Source of the DNA: PNAI01 sp964575715
Lineage (GTDB): Bacteria > Pseudomonadota > Alphaproteobacteria > Rhizobiales > Xanthobacteraceae
DNA length: 11,840 nucleotides
Direction: 5' to 3'
Assembly: GCA_964575715.1 (NCBI GenBank)
Contig: CAZNSG010000236.1
Coordinates: 1 to 11,840, forward strand
Part shown: in pieces, positions 1-5,903 of the stretch
Layout: every line of letters begins with the position of its first letter
Position numbering within the stretch: the first letter of the stretch is position 1
The notes under the pieces: model-generated
Database searches by the model: none
What the model saw: the letters and a program-made list of their open reading frames with translations, nothing else
Told to the model about the DNA's origin: nothing
Made by a program: the position numbers and the translations under genes

Positions 1-35
1 TGTCTTGGATGAGGTTGACGACACCTCAATCCTAA

Positions 36-290
36 GGACGGAGTTCCCCAGACGTATTCGATCTCTCCGATGGTTACCGCGCTCACGAATCCGCCGCCCG
101 CGTCAGCGGGCTATCGCGCAGCGATTTAGTGCGTTGGCACAACGCGTAATTTCGCGCGGGACTCGAATCTGTCGAAGTTGGAAGCATTGCCGACATCGCC
201 GGGGATTTTGTCCTAGCGCGAAGATTTCTCGGTCGTTATCCCGGACGCGATCAGGTGATCACCGGACATCGCGAAATTCGACCAAAATGA
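36..290 (+). pseudogene. Possible decayed reading frame with an internal stop (unrecognised)
   Basis: No secure gene is visible in the first 397 bases. The third forward frame reads like protein from about 36 to the stop at 288-290, but it is interrupted by an in-frame TAA at 147-149. Before the stop it reads VFDLSDGYRAHESAARVSG followed by LSRSDLVRWHNA. After it comes a stretch containing GSIADIAGDFVLARRFLGRYPG. By eye the first part (a tyrosine, then AARVSGLSRSDLVRW) resembles the helix-turn-helix of MerR-like proteins, but this is weak. The same frame upstream ends in a stop at 33-35, so that part could be the tail of another gene. No clear start codon or ribosome binding site is present. 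It may be a relic of a small DNA-binding protein, or chance. Confidence 0.2.
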
Positions 291-397
291 CGTTCATGAC
301 CTTAGCGGACGTTTAAGTAGCGCCAAGGTGTTGCGCGTTGTCGGTAATCCACTCTATCCATTCGGTTAGCCTATCGAGCGACACGCGAGAGCCCAGC

Positions 398-1285
398 ATG
401 ACTGACACACCTCAATATACGCCGCCGGAAGTCTGGGTCTGGGAGAAGGGCGACAGCCCCAATTGGCGCTATAGCAAGACCAATCGCCCCATCGCGGGAG
501 CGACGCATGAGAAGGACTTGCCGCGCGGAAAGCATCCGCTGCAGCTCTATTCGTTGGCGACACCCAATGGCGTCAAAGTCACAATCATGCTTGAGGAATT
601 GCTGGCCGCAGGTCATCGCGGAGCGGAATACGACGCTTGGCTGATCCGGATCGGTGAGGGCGACCAGTTTGGCAGCGGATTTGTGGGGGTCAACCCGAAT
701 TCCAAAATCCCGGCGCTCATGGACTATAGCGAGCAGACGCCGCGACGCGTGTTCGAATCCGGCTCAATCCTGCTCTACCTGGCGGATAAGTTCGGCGCCT
801 TCCTGCCAAAGGATCGCGGCAAGCGCACCGAGGCGCTGAACTGGCTGTTCTGGCAGATGGGTTCAACGCCCTATGTCGGCGGCGGCTTCGGACATTTCTA
901 TGCCTATGCTCCGGTGAAGATCAAATACGCCATCGACCGTTTTACAATGGAGGTGAAACGCCTGCTCGATGTGCTCGACCGGCACCTTGCGGACAATCGT
1001 TTCATCGCCGGCGACGAATATACGATCGCCGATATGGCGATCTGGCCGTGGTACGGCAACGGCATGTTGAACGGCGCCTCCTACAACGATCCGCGCAAGT
1101 TCCTGCAGACGCACGAATATAAAAACCTGACGCGCTGGACGAAAGAAATCGGCGAGCGCCCGGCCGTCAAGCGCGGACGAATGGTCAACCGCGCCAGCGG
1201 GCGGCCTGAAGAACAATTGCGCGAGCGGCATGACGCCAGCGATTTCGCTACCAAAACGCAAGACAAGATCGACGCGCGCGGATAG
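398..1285 (+). CDS. yghU: YghU-type glutathione transferase / GSH-dependent disulfide-bond oxidoreductase
   Basis: A 295-residue cytosolic glutathione transferase-fold protein that closely resembles E. coli YghU (about 288 residues). YghU binds glutathione and reduces disulfides or organic peroxides. The N-terminal thioredoxin-like domain spans about residues 46-130 and contains the YghU-like stretch KHPLQLYSLATPNGVKVTIM. It includes NPNSKIPAL (99-107), where the cis-proline segment contacts glutathione, and the ESGSILLYLA helix (120-129). The alpha-helical C-terminal domain carries GGGFGHFYAYAPVKI and FIAGDEYTIADMAIWPW (about 202-218), the GST N-capping region. The C-terminal RERHDASDF motif is also YghU-like. 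I chose the ATG at 398 because homology starts there (MTDTPQYTPPEVW); a TTG 60 bases upstream would add an unrelated leader. The ribosome binding site is poor. The gene stands alone, with no sulfur or stress genes beside it. Confidence 0.93.
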   Translation: MTDTPQYTPPEVWVWEKGDSPNWRYSKTNRPIAGATHEKDLPRGKHPLQLYSLATPNGVKVTIMLEELLAAGHRGAEYDAWLIRIGEGDQFGSGFVGVNPNSKIPALMDYSEQTPRRVFESGSILLYLADKFGAFLPKDRGKRTEALNWLFWQMGSTPYVGGGFGHFYAYAPVKIKYAIDRFTMEVKRLLDVLDRHLADNRFIAGDEYTIADMAIWPWYGNGMLNGASYNDPRKFLQTHEYKNLTRWTKEIGERPAVKRGRMVNRASGRPEEQLRERHDASDFATKTQDKIDARG

Positions 1286-1308
1286 GCCGAGAACGAACAG
1301 CGACCAAG

Positions 1309-1327
1309 CACGTCGGCCGTGTTTTTT
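1309..1327 (+). terminator. Weak intrinsic terminator after the glutathione transferase gene
   Basis: A short hairpin (cacg, five-base loop, cgtg) is followed directly by six T residues, 24 bases after the glutathione transferase stop codon. A competing six-base stem (ggccga at 1285-1290 with tcggcc at 1313-1318) overlaps it. The stem is short, so termination would be weak. Confidence 0.35.
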
Positions 1328-1400
1328 GATTGGAATAACCGCAAGTCTTCTCGTAAACCTATCGACCGGTATACTCAACCCACTTTGAACCTGGCCCGCC

Positions 1401-1817
1401 ATGCCAAAAAAAGCGAAGTCGAAGGCGAAATCGAAAGCCAAATTGAATATCAAGAAGTCCAAGAAGGGCAGGCGAGCTGCGCCGCCCAAGCGGCGGAAGG
1501 TTGCTGTCAGCATTCCGGCGCTGGAGGCTGCTGCAACGGCAGCAGCAGACTTTGCCGCTAAGCACGAAGCCGCCGCAGCGGAATCAAAAGGTACCGCGGA
1601 GCAACGTCGTTCTGAGGCAGATGCGGCAAGGCAGGAGGTGGCGAAGCTCGTGGCCGCTGCAAAGAAGGCAAAGCGCGATGCCGCTAAGAGTGCGGCTGCG
1701 GTCAAGGAGAGCGATCGATGTACTGGCGTGGCGGCCGAGCACACCAGCGAAAGAACATGCGCGCAACCGCCAGTACGTGGGCGTATTCACACGGTGTATC
1801 TAGCAAAGGATCCGTAA
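1401..1817 (+). CDS. Lys/Ala-rich basic protein with a coiled-coil-like segment; C-terminus probably chimeric
   Basis: 138 residues. The first 35 are extremely basic (KAKSKAKSKAK repeats, then GRRAAPPKRRKV), as in histone H1-like or nucleoid-associated alphaproteobacterial proteins. Residues 36-103 are Ala/Lys/Glu-rich and look helical or coiled-coil (EAAATAAADFAAKHEAAAAES, ARQEVAKLVAAAKKAKRDAAK). Binding to DNA or another polyanion is an inference from composition only. From about residue 104 the character changes: SDRCTGVAAEHTSERTCAQP is encoded by the strand opposite the 3' part of the integrase fragment. The native tail was therefore probably lost at a junction near 1700-1710 and replaced by foreign, out-of-context codons. 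The start is the only ATG ahead of the Lys-rich run; no strong ribosome binding site is seen. It may be a broken gene that is still translated, or a relic. Confidence 0.55.
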   Translation: MPKKAKSKAKSKAKLNIKKSKKGRRAAPPKRRKVAVSIPALEAAATAAADFAAKHEAAAAESKGTAEQRRSEADAARQEVAKLVAAAKKAKRDAAKSAAAVKESDRCTGVAAEHTSERTCAQPPVRGRIHTVYLAKDP

Positions 1818-2220
1818 TTTTCGCGATTTCCGCGTTTGAGATACGTGCGAGGCGGACGGCGCGCAGTTCAGGAAGATAGTATTTATCGAGCACACGCTTA
1901 TAGTCATATTGCGTGCGCGCGCTCTTTGCAGCGATATGCGCGACTTTAAATTTCTCATACGCATCCTGAAAGGTGACCTTGGCAATAGGGACGGCCTTTG
2001 TCTCCGCTTTCAGCAAGAGAGCTTTCCGTCGTGCCTCAGCAAGTGAGAGATCGGGGTAGCTGCCAAGCGTGTGGCGCTGATTACTGACCTTCACAACAAA
2101 TACCTTTGTCCGTTCACCGACACGCACACCGAATCCTGGCGTCGTCGTGTCCCAGAAATCAGTGCGCTGCTCGACTTTGAGTGAGCGCAAAAGAGCATCG
2201 GTAAGAAAAACCTTTGGCAT
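1702..2220 (-). pseudogene. Truncated tyrosine recombinase (P4-type integrase, N-terminal half)
   Basis: 172 residues from ATG (2220-2218) to a stop at 1704-1702. Intact members of this family are about 390-400 residues. The N-terminal Arm-binding domain (DUF4102 type, about 1-75) is clear: MPKVFLTDALLRSLKVEQRT, a TTPGFGVRVG stretch and LGSYPDLSLAEARRKA. A SAM-like core-binding domain follows (about 80-165: FQDAYEKFKVAHIAAKSART, then AKITDPLLDTPCEYAHVLAV and FFRWCARPPRQYIDRSP). In relatives the RSP motif is followed by the start of the catalytic domain. Here the frame stops immediately, and beyond it lies antisense of the Lys/Ala-rich gene. The whole catalytic domain with its Arg/His/Tyr residues is missing, so it cannot recombine DNA. 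The upstream 87 bases are open in frame, but I reject them as coding because homology begins at MPKVFLTD. Confidence 0.85.
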
Positions 2221-2223
2221 GTC

Positions 2224-2243
2224 TGGGTACGCTTTTGGGTACG
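2224..2243. repeat. Two direct copies of tgggtacg just upstream of the integrase start
   Basis: Two perfect 8-base copies (2224-2231 and 2236-2243) are separated by cttt, a 12-base period close to one helical turn. They end four bases before the integrase start codon (2220, minus). The position suits an operator or recombinase arm site, but that role is inference. Confidence 0.4.
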
Positions 2244-2473
2244 AAATCGTCCGTGGTGCAGGGTTGCGCGATGAGGCGTCATGCGCACGAAAACCCGCAT
2301 CAATCAAGGGAAGGCGGTAGCTATGAGGTGTGACGGAGAAGTATGAAAATGCTTCAATTTTTCGTTAGGAAACCGCTGCTCTATCGGCACATGGCAAGAC
2401 ATGGGGCAACATTGCTGCTCATAGCAGTCCACAAATCATTTTCACTGATTGAGAGACTGGGGCGAGCCTCGCA

Positions 2474-2568
2474 CGGGGCGCCAAGGTATAACTTGCTGAA
2501 GTGGCAAGAAGATTTTATCTTGCTGAACGGCATCAAAATCCGCTGCCTTACCACTTGGCTACGCCCCA
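2474..2568 (-). pseudogene. Decayed tRNA-Gln (anticodon TTG) with a 27-bp internal duplication-like insert
   Basis: On the minus strand the first 37 bases (2568-2532) read as the 5' half of a tRNA-Gln: acceptor TGGGGCG, TA, D arm GCC-AAGTGGTAA-GGC, A, then anticodon stem GCGGA with loop TTTTGAT. The anticodon TTG is at 2536-2534. The 3' strand of the anticodon stem (GCCGT) is damaged. The T arm is degraded (TTATACC instead of TTCRANY), but an acceptor 3' strand CGCCCC is still present at 2480-2475. The span is 95 bases instead of about 72. A 9-base direct repeat (cttgctgaa on the plus strand at 2492-2500 and 2519-2527, period 27) accounts for the excess. There is no CCA end. It lies on the same strand as, and upstream of, the truncated integrase, the usual tRNA-att-int order. 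It cannot make a functional tRNA. Confidence 0.72.
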
Positions 2569-2737
2569 ATGCACAAACCACGATCCGCGCGATCGATATA
2601 GCGATGCGGCGGTCTGCGATCAATGTAAGTCTATAGGTACGGTCCATTTGCCCATTTCGCCGTTGGGCTCGCCAATTTGCGCACAGCGGCCGGCGCGCGC
2701 CGGTTGACGCAAGGGGGGCACCGAATAGATTAGCGCC

Positions 2738-4504
2738 ATGAGCTATCGCGCACCGGTCGCCGACATCGTCTTCGCGCTCAAGCATGGGGCCGGCCTGGCG
2801 CAGGCGCTGGCCAAGAGCGAACTCGGCGAGGACGGCGTGAAAGCCGTACTGGAAGAGGCCGGCCGATTCGCCACCGACATCCTGGCGCCGCTCAATGCCG
2901 CCGGCGACCGCCACGGCGCGGCGTTCAAGGACGGCAATGTCACCACGCCGCCCGGCTGGAAGGAAGCCTATCGCACATGGGCGGCGGCCGGCTGGAATGG
3001 GCTGGCCTCGCCCGCGCAATGGGGCGGGCAAGCGCTGCCGCATGCGCTCAATGCCACCTGCATCGAGATGTGGAACTCCGCCTCGATGGCTTTTGGCATC
3101 GGGCCGTCGCTCACCATGGGCGCGGTCGAGGCGCTCTCGGCGTTCGGTACAGATCAACTCAAGCGCGCTTATCTGCCCAAGCTGATCTCCGGCGAATGGA
3201 TGGGCACGATGCAGCTCACCGAGCCGCAGGCGGGCTCCGACGTCGGCGCGCTGCGAACCAAGGCCGAGCGTGCACCCGACGGCAGCTATCGCATCACCGG
3301 ACAGAAAATATTCATCACCTATGGCGAGCACGATCTGACCGACAACATCATTCATTTCGTGCTGGCGCGGCTCTCCGATGCGCCGGCCGGCAACAAGGGC
3401 CTCTCCCTGTTCCTGGTGCCGAAATTCCTGCTCAATGCCGATGGCTCGCTTGGGGGCCGCAACGACGTGCGCGCGCATTCGCTCGAACACAAGCTCGGGA
3501 TTCATGCCTCGCCTACCTGCACCATGGTCTATGGCGACCGCGGCGGCGCGATCGGATTTCTGGTGGGCGAGGAAAACCGCGGACTGGCGTGCATGTTCAC
3601 CATGATGAATCTGGCCCGCCTCGCGGTCGGCTTGCAGGGCGTCGGCATCGCGGAAACCGCAACGCAAGCAGCCCTCGCCTTTGCCCGCGAGCGCAAGCAG
3701 GGCCGCGCCGCCGGTGCGCGCGTGGACCAAAGCCCGATCATCGCGCATCCCGATGTCAAGCGCATGCTGCTCTCCATGCGCGCGCTCACGCGCGCGGCGC
3801 GCGTCATCTGCTATGCCACCGCGGGCGCCATCGATGCGGCCGAGCGCGCGGAGAATGCGCACGAGCGCAAGGCGGCGCACGAGCGCGCGTCGTTGCTCAC
3901 GCCGGTGGCGAAGGCGTTTTCGACCGACATCGGCATCGAGGTCGCTTCGCTCGGCATCCAGGTGCATGGCGGCATGGGCTTTATCGAGGAAACCGGCGCC
4001 GCGCAGCATTATCGCGACGCGCGGATCGCAGCGATCTATGAGGGCACCAACGGCATCCAGGCGCTCGATCTGGTGATGCGCAAGCTGCCGCTCTCAGGCG
4101 GGGCGGCCGTGGGCGCGTACATTGACGAGCTGCGCCGCAAGGTGCAAGCGGTGCAGGCGGCCAACGACCCGGCGTTCGGCGCGACGGCTGTGCGGCTTGG
4201 CGAAGCCGTCGATAGCCTCGAGCGCGCCACAAATTGGCTGCGCGCGCAGCTCGAGCACCGGCCGGAAGCCGCGCTGGCCGGCGCCACGCCGTATCTGCGG
4301 CTGTTCGGCCATGCCGCCGGCGGCGCCATGCTGGCGGATGAAGCACTCGCGGGTTTGCGGCTTGCGGACGGAAAAGCAGCGGCGCGTATTTCCATTGCAC
4401 GTTTTTTTGCGGAGAATTTGGCGGTGCAGGCGGGCGGCCTCGAGCGCGCAATCATCGATGGTGCGGAGAGTGTGAACGACTCGGACGCGGCGCTTGCTAT
4501 TTGA
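2738..4504 (+). CDS. Acyl-CoA dehydrogenase family protein (DmdC-like, 588 aa)
   Basis: An FAD-dependent cytosolic flavoenzyme that introduces an alpha,beta double bond into acyl-CoA and passes electrons to electron-transfer flavoprotein. The length (588) and layout match the longer DmdC-like subfamily, which includes 3-methylmercaptopropionyl-CoA dehydrogenase, rather than the 380-residue short-chain enzymes. An N-terminal extension (MSYRAPVADIVFAL) precedes the alpha domain. The middle beta domain contains MQLTEPQAGSDVGALRT (about 158-174) and ITGQKIFITYGEH. The C-terminal helical domain has VHGGMGFIEETGAAQHYRDA (409-428) and IYEGTNGIQALD (433-444), in which E435 is the expected catalytic base. 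A DUF4092-like C-terminal extension follows. The ATG at 2738 starts the family-typical MSYRAPV; a G-rich stretch lies upstream but is too far to be a good ribosome binding site. No beta-oxidation or DMSP genes are adjacent, so the acyl substrate is undetermined. Confidence 0.93.
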   Translation: MSYRAPVADIVFALKHGAGLAQALAKSELGEDGVKAVLEEAGRFATDILAPLNAAGDRHGAAFKDGNVTTPPGWKEAYRTWAAAGWNGLASPAQWGGQALPHALNATCIEMWNSASMAFGIGPSLTMGAVEALSAFGTDQLKRAYLPKLISGEWMGTMQLTEPQAGSDVGALRTKAERAPDGSYRITGQKIFITYGEHDLTDNIIHFVLARLSDAPAGNKGLSLFLVPKFLLNADGSLGGRNDVRAHSLEHKLGIHASPTCTMVYGDRGGAIGFLVGEENRGLACMFTMMNLARLAVGLQGVGIAETATQAALAFARERKQGRAAGARVDQSPIIAHPDVKRMLLSMRALTRAARVICYATAGAIDAAERAENAHERKAAHERASLLTPVAKAFSTDIGIEVASLGIQVHGGMGFIEETGAAQHYRDARIAAIYEGTNGIQALDLVMRKLPLSGGAAVGAYIDELRRKVQAVQAANDPAFGATAVRLGEAVDSLERATNWLRAQLEHRPEAALAGATPYLRLFGHAAGGAMLADEALAGLRLADGKAAARISIARFFAENLAVQAGGLERAIIDGAESVNDSDAALAI

Positions 4505-4565
4505 TTTCTGAACACTGACATCTGATTTCTGTTTTCTGCAAAGCCAAAGTTCCCGCACTTTCAAT

Positions 4566-4738
4566 CCCTCCCCCGCTTGCGGGGGAGGGTGGCGAGCGGA
4601 GCGAGCCGGGTGGGGGTCGATGTTATTGCGCGTGCCAACTCCGACCCCCACCCCGCCCGCCTTCGCCATAGCGCGTCGAAGACGCGCGTGAACGCGCTAA
4701 TGGCTCAGGCGTGCGACCCTCCCCACAAGGGGGAGGGT
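4566..4738. repeat. Composite intergenic palindromic repeat, copy 1 (CCCTCCCC hairpins)
   Basis: A perfect hairpin at 4566-4589 (ccctcccccgc, tt, gcgggggaggg) opens the element. The stretch ggcgagcggagcgagccggg follows, then inner inverted arms ggtgggggtcg (about 4609-4619) and cgacccccacc. A second hairpin of the ccctcccc/ggggaggg type closes it at about 4717-4737. The same architecture recurs at 9095-9291, and one arm recurs in reverse orientation at about 7886-7970. It lies directly 3' of the acyl-CoA dehydrogenase gene, where it could act as an mRNA-end stabiliser or terminator. Confidence 0.8.
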
Positions 4739-4801
4739 AAAGCGAGTTCGCCGCACGGGATTCAAGCAACTCTCCGCTCCCCGTATTTTTATGCCGACGC
4801 A

Positions 4802-4827
4802 CCCAGATCGGCCTTGGCCGATCTGGG
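4802..4827. repeat. Perfect 26-bp palindrome (cccagatcggcc / tt / ggccgatctggg)
   Basis: Twelve-base arms separated by tt. It can form a very tight hairpin or cruciform. It sits 12 bases before a second palindrome of exactly the same size and design. Confidence 0.85.
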
Positions 4828-4839
4828 AATCCAAATTTT

Positions 4840-4865
4840 CCAATCTCGGGTAAACCCGAGATTGG
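4840..4865. repeat. Perfect 26-bp palindrome (ccaatctcgggt / aa / acccgagattgg)
   Basis: Twelve-base arms separated by aa. It differs from the palindrome at 5372-5397 by one base pair of the stem and by the loop, so both belong to one family. Confidence 0.85.
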
Positions 4866-5289
4866 TGCGCCCGTCGTCTCATTCCGTTTGCCCCCGAAAG
4901 GGCGCGCGGGACACCGGGGTCAAGTTGGACCCGCGGACCTCGGCACCTCACGGCACCAAGGCATTCCGGAAGTTTAGTACCGCAAGTCCGCCGCAACCTT
5001 CGGCGCCCCGCGCGCGATGTTTGTTAGGCCTGTTCCGTGCGGCCCCGGCGGGGCCTTCCTTTTGCCCGCCGCTTCATACCTGACGGATCGGGTCAGGCGA
5101 GGCAATGCACGGCTTGAGCCGCCGCGCCAAGGTATTCGTCGCACCCCAAACGCGGCCACCGCTTCCCCGCCCCGCGCGTCGTGACGATCGCGAAACGCCC
5201 CTTTTCATGGGGCGGGATGAGGCCAGCAGTGACAGGCGAATGTGGCGGAAATATGATTTAATTCCTAGGACAGTTTAGTGCGTTTGGAC
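4866..5289. other. GC-rich intergenic region with no recognisable gene
   Basis: No intact gene is visible. Several hairpins are: a terminator-like one at 5041-5063 (see separate entry), one near 5081-5099 (cctgac with gtcagg), and one in cgccccttttcatggggcg near 5199-5217. On the minus strand a short frame ends near 4974 with TGLTNIARGAPKVAADLRY. I have an impression of having seen this stretch as a small hypothetical protein in Bradyrhizobium-type genomes. That is memory rather than a search, and the frame may simply be a conserved repeat. I saw no tmRNA tag, RNase P or SRP signature. Confidence 0.35.
5041..5063 (+). terminator. Intrinsic-terminator-like hairpin without an upstream gene
   Basis: A six-base GC stem (ggcccc, ggc, ggggcc) is followed by ttcctttt. 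It has terminator form on the plus strand, but no coding region on that strand ends nearby. The nearest upstream gene stops at 4504. It could end an unrecognised small RNA or be part of a repeat. Confidence 0.4.
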
Positions 5290-5489
5290 TGATTTTCCCC
5301 GCCTCATCCAGAGGAGCCCGCCGTAGCCCGAAGGGCGAAGGCGTGGCGTCTCGAAGGATGGAGGCGGCCATCCGATCTCGGGTTTACCCGAGATCGGAAA
5401 TATAAAGTGCGCAACTCGGCTAAAGCCGACTTGCGATGGTTCGAGACGCCCGCTTCGCGGGCTCCTCACCATGAGGCCGGAAAAGATCA
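5290..5489. repeat. Composite imperfect inverted repeat of about 200 bp (MITE-like) with nested palindromes
   Basis: The left outer arm starts tgattttccccgcctcat (5290) and continues gaggagcccgc and gcgtctcgaa. The right arm, read in reverse complement from 5489, starts tgatcttttccggcctcat and continues gaggagcccgc and gcgtctcgaa. The arms enclose a perfect 26-bp palindrome (5372-5397: ccgatctcgggt, tt, acccgagatcgg). They also enclose a one-mismatch palindrome (5411-5434: gcaactcggct, aa, agccgacttgc). No transposase is encoded, so it would be non-autonomous if mobile. I found no clear target-site duplication. Its right end abuts the truncated hicA remnant. Confidence 0.75.
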
Positions 5490-5596
5490 CACCGCGCAAA
5501 GCTCCTCGCAGTTGCGCGCTTGCGCCGGGCACATTGAACAGTATTTTGAAACAGGCAGGTCTCAAGAAGCGGCGCTTATGCGCTACGCGATCATGA
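5490..5596 (+). pseudogene. hicA: hicA toxin remnant (C-terminal part only)
   Basis: HicA is a small mRNA-interferase toxin of about 60-80 residues with a double-stranded-RNA-binding-like fold. In the second forward frame, ending at the TGA 5594-5596, the sequence reads LAPGTLNSILKQAGLKKRR. This matches the conserved HicA C-terminus (..GTL..ILKQAGL). Upstream of it only a garbled stretch remains, and the N-terminal half with the catalytic histidine is absent. The frame runs straight into the 200-bp palindromic element, so that element or a linked deletion removed the 5' end. The remnant overlaps the hicB start by 19 bases, in the usual hicA-hicB order. It can encode no active toxin. Confidence 0.7.
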
Positions 5597-5783
5597 TCGA
5601 AAAGGCCGACGGCAATTATTCGGCCTATGTGCCGGATTTGCCGGGCTGCGTCGCGGCCGGCGATACCGTGGCCGCGGCCGAGCGCGAAATCCGCGACGCC
5701 ACCGCTTTCATATCGAGGGATTGCAGCAAGACGGTTTGCCGGTGCCCGCGCCGACCGGCATGGCGGAGTATGTTGAGGCGTAG
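5578..5783 (+). pseudogene. hicB: hicB antitoxin, frameshifted
   Basis: HicB antitoxins neutralise HicA and often repress their own operon. Translation from the ATG at 5578 gives MRYAIMIEKADGNYSAYVPD, then LPGCVAAGDTVAAAEREIRDA, the RNase-H-like fold of the short (about 70-residue) HicB class. After codon 43 the frame loses similarity. The expected continuation (IEGLQQDGLPVPAPTGMAEY, then VEA and TAG at 5781-5783) is present one base out of register. One base is therefore missing within about 5706-5712 (gctttcatatc). Read in the original frame, the product has an unrelated basic tail and ends at 5796. With hicA also broken this is a dead toxin-antitoxin locus. A sequencing error could explain the single-base shift, but not the loss of hicA. 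Confidence 0.85.
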
Positions 5784-5795
5784 CATCGTATCTTA

Positions 5796-5821
5796 GGCGC
5801 AATACGCTTCGCTATTGCGCC
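5796..5821. repeat. Short palindrome (ggcgcaata ... tattgcgcc)
   Basis: Nine-base perfect arms around an eight-base spacer (cgcttcgc), 12 bases after the intended hicB stop. There is no T-run, so this is more likely a member of a dispersed palindrome family than a terminator. Confidence 0.6.
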
Positions 5822-5903
5822 CTACGCGCTGTACGGCCCCAATTGTCACTGACGCGAAACGTTGATACTTTCCCCTGCAATACCCGATTTCCGCTGAGGC
5901 TAG

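Noticed and set aside
338..397. Longer N-terminus of the glutathione transferase from TTG at 338
   Set aside because: The extra 20 residues have no family similarity, and YghU homologues begin at MTD.
863..1744. 293-residue minus-strand frame across the glutathione transferase and Lys/Ala-rich genes
   Set aside because: Spans two real plus-strand genes and is Ala/Phe-rich as expected for antisense of Lys/Ala codons.
2381..4009. 542-residue open frame on the minus strand opposite the acyl-CoA dehydrogenase
   Set aside because: Arg/Ala/His-rich shadow typical of high-GC DNA. The plus strand holds a full-length recognisable enzyme.
4866..5240. tmRNA, RNase P RNA or SRP RNA in the GC-rich gap
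   Set aside because: No tag-peptide frame, no conserved P RNA core and no SRP domain IV motif could be found by eye.
5407..5796. Single 129-residue protein running from the palindromic element into hicB
   Set aside because: The first 57 residues come from repeat sequence and the hicA relic. The conserved HicB start is the ATG at 5578, and the tail is out of frame.
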